Positions 54,836 to 64,000 of a stretch of DNA of 64,000 nucleotides are shown one piece after another. The first letter of the stretch is position 1; each line of letters starts with the position of its first letter. Under the pieces are notes generated by a model that was given only the letters and a program-made list of their open reading frames with translations, did not search any database and had not been told where the DNA came from. Source of the stretch: Cryptomeria japonica (Eukaryota; Streptophyta; Pinopsida; Cupressales; Cupressaceae); the NCBI RefSeq assembly GCF_030272615.1, contig NC_081407.1, positions 147,991,744-148,055,743 of the forward strand. Reading direction: 5' to 3'. The translations under genes were made by a program, and so were the position numbers.

Positions 54836-55839
54836 TTCCCACTATGGGACACCTAAGAAGAAGTAAATCTTATCAAATTAATAGAGTATAATACTTGATA
54901 TGATTCAAAATAATACTGTCCAAAATACTTGATATGATTCAAAATAATACTGTCCAAAGATCAATAAAAATCACATGTACATACAAAACATCTTAATAAC
55001 GTGTCTTTTGACTGTTTATATGAAAAATCACAACGTGGATCGACCCGCGAGAAATTCTAAAACCTTTGAAATTATTTAAAAACCCAATCAATACCGTTGA
55101 CTGATATTTAAAATGTGTACCTTACTTTTGCTATCGACAACTAGTGTCAAGACTTTGTAGACTAATTCGAATTGTCGACCTTCACAAATTTATTTTTAGA
55201 TCATAACATTTTATAATTTTTTTTTCCTTGATTCGTATGAAAAATAAATATAAAAAATATTGAACTGAACAATAACACATTCAAGATAATTTAGAATGTT
55301 TATTAATGTGATTATTATTTTTTCTTTGTCAATTAATTTTTTTAAATCTAAATATTCATTAACTAGTGTCAATATTTGTATATGTCTTCTTGATTTCTTG
55401 ATCTATAATTTAACATGAACGTATGTGAGCAACACCTATCAGTGTTGTAAATCTAATAGCCTATGTCATTGCGTCCTACAATCTAATAATCTATGGCCTC
55501 ATCTTGACACTATCCAACACAATTTTGCTAGAGCTCCTCCATCAACACGTCCCTAATCATATATACCATATGTAGTAAGAGCAACAATTTTCTTTTTCTC
55601 AAGTAAAATTACCACTGTCCTGGTGATTCTTTAAAATTGTACTCTTTAGGTGCATCCTCAATTATTACTCAAAAGTCTAATCATGTACACACTAATTAAT
55701 ACCACTTTGCTGAGATACATTTCTAATACAAAGAATTACTATCAAAGTTATACAGTTACTTGTTGGATAATCATGAAGACTTACTTTCTCTCATCAATCA
55801 AGGCTAGGAAAACAAATAATATACCTCCACTAGACCATT
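54836..55839. repeat. Ancient duplication, copy 1 (partner 59492-61160)
   Basis: Matching blocks in the same order include GAAGAAGTAAATCTTATCAA, AATCACATGTACATA, ACAACGTGGATC, CGAATTGTCGACCTTCAC and ATACCTCCACTAGACCATT. A 34-base tandem duplication within it (54891 and 54925) is not in copy 2. No coding frame is shared. Confidence 0.8.
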
Positions 55840-56610
55840 TTAAAATAATGTTGGTAACTTATTCAAATTTTTATGTCAAGTTGCCTAACTCTATTTTTTT
55901 TATTTTCATTCCCACTTAAGGGCCTATTTGGCCCACCATGATCTTGCACATACCCAATACGATCTATATCAATCATATGAATAGACACCTCAGGCTTCAG
56001 GACATTCGACTAGGGACCACTGATGTCCTAATGTGTATTTTGAGAAGGATGCAGTACAGCTAAATAAGATGACACATGTGTCTACATGTTATGCATCAAA
56101 GCTCAAAGTAACTCGAGACCCTTGCAATCTAAGATGACAGATCTCTTAGATTTATACCAAGAGGTCCAACTTGTGGTATTATAAATTCATGATTAAGAAA
56201 GCCTTCAAAACCCCTAATATTCTCTTCCATTGAATATATCTACTCCACAATAACTCTAAGAGAACATTCATGGTCGATAGGAGGAGACCCAGAAGAGGGG
56301 TACTACCTTGAGAGCTGATTGAGAATTAGTGGTAGAGGAAAATTTTGAGAGCTAAAGGGATCAATATTACTAGAGAACATAAGACTAGGTCTAATAGGAG
56401 TATAGTAGTTCAAAGGTATGGTCAGTTTCAATCTTCTTCTAACTACATTTCCAAAAGTAGACTATGTCATAACTTAGGTCATAGAAAAGCATCGCAACAC
56501 TTAACCTGCTTCAAAAAATAAGAGAAGAAGAGAGAAAAAAAGGTTTTAAAAGATTGAAATTTGAATATTCAAATGTTTAATACATAATATGAGTTTATGT
56601 TGGATTCACT
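55840..56610. other. Spacer, no gene recognised
   Basis: Unremarkable AT-rich DNA without motif-bearing ORFs. Confidence 0.5.
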
Positions 56611-56614
56611 AAAA

Positions 56615-57555
56615 TGTATAGTGTGAACAATAAACTGCTACAAAGGATAATCAAAACCCTCAAGGATTTGAGCTTCAACTCTCCACTCCAAACAAATCTT
56701 TAGGTAATTACAACCTTAGATTCTATTCACTACATGAGAGAATGTCTATTTAATCAACCATAAAAATTAACTAAACTATTTAGACTCTAGAAATAAAAAA
56801 AATATAAACTATAGCCTAGATCTTCCATGCATCTCAATAAGCCCTCTATAATAGATGAATGTGTGAATTGAGTATGGTAGCATGGCACACAAGCATCATG
56901 TATGGATAGACTATATAGGATACCACAAAAAATGCAAGATAATCTATACTACATTTTTAAAGATAAATATTTTGAAATATAGTACACAAATGATAAGGAG
57001 ATATCATTGAGAAATGTAAATGAAGCTCCAACAAGATAGACAATGTTTTCCACCAAAACTTGCAAAAAAAATACCAAAACAAAAAGGTTATGGTGGGTGT
57101 GTTAAGAGGTTTGCCTTAGTGAAACCATTACTTTGGTATTCTCATCTCCATGGAAAGCCTTTGAATAAGATGATAAAAAAATAGACACAGATTAGATATA
57201 AATAATATATTGATAAAAAGATAGTAAGTGAAATGAAAAACCCAAGGAATTACCACCCTTAAAACCAAAAGAAATGGAGCTTGTTGGATTAAAGAACAAC
57301 ATAACTTGAAATAATAAAGCTTCACTTGATATCAAGACAATGGTAGAGCAATAAGGTAGTAGAAGCTATTGTGATTGGAAAGGATACAAAAAATGGAGTG
57401 TTAGCATATTGAGAAATTGTTCAAGAAGTTTAGAGATTCAAGAAAGCAAATAGAGTTTAGGAGAGACAAAGAGAATTAAAAAATGAAGCCAAAAGGTAAT
57501 TTTAATGCACATCCAATGATTCTTGATGTTGGTGTGAGTGCATAGATGCATTACA
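56615..57555 (-). repeat. Possible old solo or decayed LTR
   Basis: At 56601-56620 the text GGATTCACTAAAATGTATAG resembles the TRG primer-site/LTR boundary GGTTCACCAAAATGTAAAG. A TGTAATGCATC tip on the minus strand at 57555 could be the other end. No partner LTR or target duplication was found, so this is weak. Confidence 0.22.
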
Positions 57556-58558
57556 CTACCAAATTCAGTAAGTGTAACATCCCATCAACTAACTCGGTTG
57601 TCAATATTTGTGTAGCACTAGCGTGAAGCCTAGACATCTCTATAGCACACATGGATCTAAGCACAATATGGACGTAATGGTCAATAAATTAGACATGAAA
57701 GGTGGCAAAGCATGTGTGATTAGATTTGATTAAGGTTTAGAAGATGCAAAAGCTATCTTAATTATGTATAATGGGCATACAAAGTGTGTTCAACTTGGGG
57801 TATAAATTACACCCAAGATTGTCTTTGTCAAAAAATTGTATAAGTAGTCATGATGCAAGCAAGCACAACTTTTTGTGTGAGCGGGTCCACGTATTGTTTT
57901 TACATAGGTTCTCCAAGTGTGCCATAATGAGGGCTAAAACCACTGAAATCTTCCTCTAGGGTGAGAGTAAAATTTCAAGTGTTATGATTCAAATAAGTAT
58001 TTAAAAATTGCTGCAAAAAAATATCAAGAAAATTATATGCATAATTTGTATCCGATTAAATAATGTGGTTGTGTTATTTAATTTATTATGTTAATTAATT
58101 ACTATAGAGCTCATATAGATTATCTAATGTATAATGTACAGTGTTATTTATAACTATTTTGATAACACAACATATCACAAATTATTTTCACTCTAGTATT
58201 AGCCATATATAAATACCCTACAAATACATGATTCAATTCATGAGAAAAGTGAAAATTACAATATTAGATTATTATATTGTAAGACCAAGAATACAAATGT
58301 CACCATCATTTTCACATGTATCTTCTATTGGTTTCCACACATCAATTCCAATTTTCTTATGATGAATTTCAAAATGTATTTCTATAAAAAGTATAAACTT
58401 AATCCATACAACTCCTATTTTATCTCTCTCCTAACTTTCTTGATCCTTTCTTGCATTAGCTATTATATTTTCAACATCATTCACTATATCATAACAATTC
58501 TCAAACGATAGAAATATTGTCAACTTAATAATCCAATCATAATAATTTTTATTATACA
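57556..58558. other. Spacer, no gene recognised
   Basis: AT-rich DNA; the plus frame 57771-57959 has no motif. Confidence 0.5.
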
Positions 58559-58577
58559 ACTTAATTTCATAAAGAGG

Positions 58578-59243
58578 TGACAATTGGGCATTGGATGAAA
58601 ATGACAAGAGGGTTTGGAGGCTACCAATGACATGGCCAGGAAACTAGAAAGATGTGAGACTATGGAAGAAAAGCTTAAGGATCTTAATGCAAAGATTACT
58701 TAGAGGGATGAGAGGAAAGATGTGGTTAGGATGAAGGAAAGTCACAAGGCTTTGAAAAGAAAAATAGAGAAAATGACTGCTTTGAGCCAAGAAATGGTGG
58801 TGAAGAATTTGACCTCTTTATATGCAATCCGGGAGGAGATAGAATGGAGGAAGGCGAAGAGGAAGAGACACCTGGAGTCTCCTTCTGTGGTGTTGGATCC
58901 CCTCACATCAATTATCAAGGCTACTTTGGATTCGGTCAGTCTAGCCTTTGGGAAAGATTCTAACAAAAAGTAGTCTTTTTCTAAGAAAGTTAAAGTGATG
59001 AATGGAAAGATGATAATACCCTCACTTAGTAGACCATTCATTCATATCTTTGGCAGGTGGTTGGTTGCTTAGTCTGGTTTTGTCTCTCTGCTTAGGGGTT
59101 ATGTCCTACTCATCTATTGATTTTTTGTGGGTTTTGATCTCCTGTAGTTTTTTGGATTGGTGTGCACTGCTCATGCGACCCAGGTAGTTGCTCTTAAGCA
59201 GTTATGTAAAAGGTTTGGGCCTATCCCGCATTAATTAATCAAA
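58578..59243 (+). mobile_element. Retroposed fragment (truncated LINE or processed transcript) with long TSD
   Basis: A 19-base flank, ACTTAATTTCATAAAGAGG (58559-58577), recurs as ACTTAATCTCATAAAGAAG at 59244-59262, with 17 of 19 matching. Such a long duplication fits target-primed reverse transcription. The insert carries the 3' end of a plus-strand frame for a charged, coiled-coil protein (MARKLERCETMEEKLKDLNA, a stop, then KALKRKIEKMTALSQEM to a stop near 58972), then a 270-base untranslated end. No poly-A tail is seen; it ends in TTAATTAATCAAA. I do not recognise the source gene. Confidence 0.6.
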
Positions 59244-59491
59244 ACTTAATCTCATAAAGAAGGGCTTTGTCATTGTAATTTTGATATTAGTCATAATAAT
59301 ATTCTCCAAAAAATACATCAACATATATTCACTTTCTACATTTTTTTATAATTCATGATTATTGGTTTTGAAAAATGATTCAATTTATGTCAATTGATAT
59401 TATTTTGAAAAATTGATATATCTATTTGTAGAATCTCATGAACAAATTATTTTACTTATTTTATTTCAATCTCAACCATTAATAGATATGT

Positions 59492-61160
59492 TTCCCACTG
59501 GGTGGACACCTATGAGAAGAAGTAAATCTTATCAAATTAATACAATCTAATTTAGATATTACTCAAAATGATACTGTCCAAATATCATAAAAAATCACAT
59601 GTACATAAAAAGCAACACGACAACGTGTCTTTTGGCTGATTGTAAGAAAAATTACAACGTGGATCTACCCGCGAGAGATATCTTCTTTTGAAATTATTTC
59701 AAAAGCCAATCAATACTAAATAGTTGTCAAGGTATTCTAGACTGATTTGAATTGTCGACCTTCACTAAAGTCCAGCTTTTTATGGACTAAACTTGAAAGT
59801 AGCACTCACCAACTTGAGTTAATTCATTAAAAGTCTGTAAATAACGGAGGAAAAAAGTGTCATGAAAATACCATGTTTGCATACACATTCTCAGAATTCA
59901 AATTTCTCATGAAAATTGACGTATACGCCCAAAATCTATGTTCGAAAATAGCATGCAGTCAAATGTCCATACGTACCCCCTACCCGCTGAAAATGACATT
60001 GTGCTAAGGGGTGCAATCAAGAGAACTTTCCTTTCATAGAAGAATCCTACCGGACAATTACTTTTTTAAAGAACTATCTCGAAGTTACCAAGCACATTAT
60101 TAATATTAACAAATTTATTTTGACGGAGGTTCATATTTGCAAGGAGCAAGGATTTTTACCGAATAGTTTTTGCCATCTGAGTCAAGGACTAAGGGGTATC
60201 CATTCCACCAAATTCATCCAGGGCACTATCCCGATCTTATCCCTTATGATGTCGGAGCCATCAACTCAACAAAACTTGATCCCTGGTGGGCTCATTTCAA
60301 GTCATTCAACTTCACCAGTAGACCAAGGGACCATTGACAACAAATTTATTTTAAGATTATAACATCTTAAAAATGTTTCCTTAAACCGATCAAGAAACTA
60401 ATTATGCTTTTTAAGCTTTTCGTCTTGACGATGGCTCATGTAATATGATCAAAAAAGTTGTGAGAAAAATGTATACACATTTTAATCTGAAAATACTACT
60501 ATTGATTTTCGTGGATGGTGGAAACTGGATGAATTTGATTAAACTTTTTCTTGATTTAAATGAAAAAAAAATATAGAAAATATTTAATCAAACAAAAATA
60601 CACTCAAGATAATTTAAAATATTTATTAATTTGATTAAGTTTTTCATCTTTGTGATCTTAAGTTTCTTGATGCTAAATATTGATAAATTAGTGTGAATAC
60701 TTATATGATCTTCTTGATATTTGATCTTTTGTTTCACATTCATATGTGAGAAACACCTACTAGTCATGTAAATCTAGTAGCTTATGTTGTCATCCCTTAT
60801 AATCTAATAATCTATGACCTCTTCTTGACACTACCCAACACAATATTTCTAGAATTTTTCTATCAGTATGTCCCTAACCATTTGTACCATATGTAGTAAT
60901 ATCTAGATTTTTCTTTTTTCAACTAAAATTACCATTATCTTAATGCTTCTTTAAACATGTAGTCCTTAGGTGTGCATTATCAATTAATGTTCAATTACCT
61001 AATCATATACACATTATTTAATGCCACTTTGTCTCTACCTTTCTAATACAAAGAATCACTATCAAATTTATACTACTACTTGTTGAATAATCACGGAGAC
61101 TTACTTTCTCCCATCAATTAGGGCTTGGAAAAAAAATAACATACCTCCATTAGACCATTA
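59492..61160. repeat. Ancient duplication, copy 2
   Basis: Partner of 54836-55839. About 570 bases (59771-60340) have no counterpart in copy 1. The word AACAAATTTATTTT at 60109 and 60340 flanks part of that segment, and a variant of it stands at the join in copy 1. Confidence 0.8.
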
Positions 61161-62140
61161 TTTGATATCAACATTCAATAAGAAGAAACTAAAACAAAAC
61201 ATAATACATTGAACTATAAAAATGCAAAAACCAAATCAAAAGGAAATGTAATTAAAGTAACTCAAGTAATTTATCCATCATTTGAGTCAATAGATAACTC
61301 AAGAAGTGAATAATCCTCAAACCTCCTAGTAGATCATCTAGCATTCATTTTGATCATTTGATTTTGTCAATTAGATTAATCTTGAAGGACTTATAGACCA
61401 CAATATATTGCACATTTCCCTTTACAAATATCAATGCTAAAAAAATCTCAAGTATTATATTTGTATCATGTTCACAAAAATAACTTATTTTCAATTTCAT
61501 AATAATATTAAAATGTCAAATAAAACCAAAAACATACATTATATATATATATATATTAAATTACATATTATACCTTTATATAAAATGAATTTATAATATT
61601 TATAAAATGAAACTCAAAAATTTACACTCATTTCTCATGAACTAGGAATAATCTACAATCATTAATATCTCCTTGCCAATTAATCTATAGAATCAGCTCA
61701 ATTTTTAAAATCCAAGATATGACTCGCACCACTTACACTTCTTACAGAAGAATTATACTCATGTTTGAGCTTGAGACCTGATTTTTTACCTAATATATTT
61801 AGATAATTTGTACAGCCACTTCATCTGCTCTTTCCATTCCATCATCAATTTCGAAAGAATATAAACAATCTGATTTGTTTGACATGTTTAAAATAACAAA
61901 TAAAAAGATATTTATTCATGCAACTCTATCACTAACGTTGTTTTTCTTGTTGTTTATAGCATCCAAAATGAAGGAAAACAAAATTGTCGTTTTTCTTAGA
62001 CACATTTTAGCAGCATCGAACAATGCACATGCCAATATCGTGTTTCGACCCCTTTTTCAATAATATCCAGTGCCCAACAAATTTACATCATTTTTAAATT
62101 TGTCTTCTATTACAAAAATTACAGCCAACAATTTCCAACG
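61161..62140. other. AT-rich spacer, nothing recognised
   Basis: No motif-bearing ORF; short (TA)n at about 61541-61556. Confidence 0.5.
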
Positions 62141-62502
62141 CCCAATAGATTTGCAACAAATTTCAACAATAAATAATGCCTATCCTCCTTTTTGGCACCT
62201 CTTAATAGATTTTCAAATGCAACGAACCTTCTTTCTTAGTTTCTGTCGCCATGCCGTGCAATTAAAGTTTTAATAGTAGGACCCACAATCAAATGCACAA
62301 AAAATTCGTCACCTTTCATTCTCTCTCTCTGATAATCACAGGCACGTTCCTATATCTGAAAATGAACGTATACGGCAGAAAAGGCAAGTGGTGCCATGAA
62401 AGAAATGTTGAAGGAAAGTCTATTTCCTTATCAGCCAGCCTGCAAAGTAAGAAAATTCAAGAGAAACATGTTATGAGTGTTGAATGTGCGTAGCTCTTCA
62501 TC
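62141..62502. repeat. Diverged repeat, copy 2 (partner 37118-37416)
   Basis: Same start and end words as copy 1 with added blocks (for example about 62180-62250). Confidence 0.75.
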
Positions 62503-62821
62503 CTCTTGAATAATGACAATAATCAATTTTTTTTTTTGGAAAGGTCGTTGTTATCTTCAAGATATTTTGCATTATTTTTGTTGTCTTGTGATAGCAGCAG
62601 CTATGTGAAGATTGAAATTTAGTAATAAAAATACTAATATTTTGTAGATATTTTTTTGGTATATTTTCAAGATTTTATTATGTAAATTTGTGTTTTGTTG
62701 TTATTCATGTTATATTATTTAATTTTGTGTATTTCCATTTACACTTGCACAACAAGTGTATGAGAGAAATTATTTTTTGTAGTTACTGTGTTAAGATTTG
62801 GTGTTTATTTTAAAACATCAA

Positions 62822-64000
62822 ATGGAGAAGGTTTCAAATACAAGATTTGAAGTGGAGAAATTCAATGGGAAGAATAATATTGAGCTATGAAAGCTCAAGA
62901 TGTATGATTTATTGCTATAGCACGGATTGTATTAGGCATTGGTAAGCAAGTCAAATTATGATTGAGAGGACTAGGAGGATGTAGGTATAGTTTCTCTTAG
63001 CACAACTTGGTTGTGTTTGGAAGATGATATTCTTTTGAATATTGTAAAAGAAGAAATGTCAATAGGCTTATGGAGCATAATGAAATCTTTACATTTGCAA
63101 ATGAAGGTATGCAAATTGCTGATCATTTATATATTTTCAATATTCTTATATAACAATTAGTTGGGATTGATGTAGAAATTGAAGATTAAGAGATGTTAGT
63201 TACATTAATGTGTTCATTTATTGAATCATGGAATCACTTAGTAAATTATGTTAGCTTTACCACAATTGGCACACTCGAGTTTGATTCTGATGTGGGATCT
63301 TTGTTGTCTAAAGATGTGTAAATCAAATATGGTATAGAAACCCCCACTAGAAGCAATGATAACTAGAGATGAGTCCACAAAAGAAGGGGAGGATTCAAGA
63401 TGTATATCTAGATCTAAGTCAAAATGCAGAATATGTATGAAAAATGGTACTATAAAAAATGGTATCTCAAGAAAGATTGTTAGAAGAAGAAAGAAGACAA
63501 TAATGACTTCAAAAAGGAAGAAAATTTGATTGAGATAAGTTCAAGTATGGTTAGTAAAGTACTATCTATTTGTATAATTTCATAGGATATAATGAGTAGT
63601 TGTTATTAGATTCTAGTTCTTCTAATAACATGTGAACACATAGGAGTTGTAATTACTAAGCTATTGATAGTGTTGTCATTCTTATGGGAAATAGTGCTTT
63701 TTGTAAGACTATTGGGACTAGGAGCATTAAGATTTAAATGTTTGATGTAGTTGTAAAGACATTAACAAATAAAAGACATGTACTAGAATAAAAAAAAATT
63801 CAATTTGTTTAAAAATTTTGGATCTTATATGTTATAGATTTACTTTTCAAGGTGGAATACTAAAATTTTCCAATGGTATTTTATTGGTCATGAAGGCTGC
63901 AAAGGTAAAAAATAATTACCAGCTAGAAGAGAGTGCTAAAATAAATGAAGCAACATTTGTATTTAAGGAAGAAAGTGAATATAGTTGTTTATGGAATCAA
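62822..64000 (+). pseudogene. gag-pro: Decayed Copia gag-protease, open at right edge
   Basis: From ATG 62822 the frame reads like a Tnt1/Retrofit-type Copia gag: FEVEKFNGKNNIEL, then LKMYDLL, LSTTWLCLEDDILLNIV and LWSIMKSL. There are many stops, several at positions expected to be Trp or Gln. Later frames give TIGTLEFDSDVGSLLS, an RSKSKC-like basic stretch, a knuckle that has lost most ligands (WYYKKWYLKKDC), and a protease trace LDSSSSNNMC where DSG would be expected. Pre-integrase-like text reaches the window end. The 5' LTR and primer site are not recognisable. The copy is clearly dead and much older than the LTR pairs above. Confidence 0.75.

Noticed and set aside
60120-60362. 80-residue plus frame in the segment unique to duplication copy 2
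   Set aside because: No homologue in copy 1, no motif and no splice context; could be an exon relic but cannot be supported.
1-64000. CRISPR arrays, bacterial operons, rRNA genes
   Set aside because: No regularly spaced repeat-spacer structure, no Shine-Dalgarno-led gene rows and no rRNA signature words; the DNA is clearly plant nuclear.

Overview
This window is plant nuclear DNA from a large, repeat-rich genome. The evidence is nested Ty3 (Tat-like and Tekay/Del-like) and Copia LTR retrotransposons with 5-bp target-site duplications (TSDs), tRNA-iMet primer sites, and many in-frame stops but few frameshifts. A gymnosperm or another large-genome seed plant is plausible, but the sequence does not fix the species. 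I could not support any intact host gene.

Left block (1-18886) is a nest, outermost first. Copia-1 (minus; 5' LTR 17641-18886) is broken in its gag by Ty3-A (minus; LTR tip at 16524). The 5' LTR of Ty3-A is split by a complete gag-protease-only element, TRG (8341-16094, TSD ACAAC). The gag of Ty3-A is cut near 3389 by E1, a plus-strand LTR element that enters from the left edge (3' LTR 1723-about 3388). TRG and E1 share their polypurine tract and LTR tip, plus GC-rich GGACC...GGTCC palindromes.

Middle block (18887-36490) is a purine-rich GA tract split by Copia-2 (19277-35208, minus, TSD AAAGG). Copia-2 has a recognisable gag-pol in one frame with five stops. It is interrupted near its RNase H by a plus-strand Tekay/Del-like element (21694-29803, TSD CAACT). 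That element has a very long 5' LTR (about 4.1 kb) and an internal deletion that fuses the start of its reverse transcriptase (RT) to the middle of its 3' LTR. The LTR carries an array of CCACTGTG/CACAGTGG hairpins.

Third block (36491-54058) has tRNA-like or SINE-like sequences, then two related pol-less LTR elements in opposite orientation: NA1 (38922-about 45962, minus) and NA2 (46075-53704, plus, inserted in a TA/CATA microsatellite). Both encode ORF1 (coiled coil plus four or five CCHC-type zinc knuckles) and a long ORF2 of a family I do not recognise. NA2 shares 31 identical bases across the polypurine tract and LTR tip with Copia-2, which suggests it is mobilised by Copia-2-type machinery. 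This two-ORF cargo family is my best candidate for an undescribed system.

Right block (54059-64000) is AT-rich, low-copy-looking DNA. It holds an ancient diverged duplication (54836-55839 vs 59492-61160), a second repeated segment (37118-37416 vs 62141-62502), a retroposed coiled-coil fragment with a long TSD (58578-59243), and a decayed plus-strand Copia gag/protease running off the right edge. Identities and homologies were judged by eye; no alignments or database searches were run.
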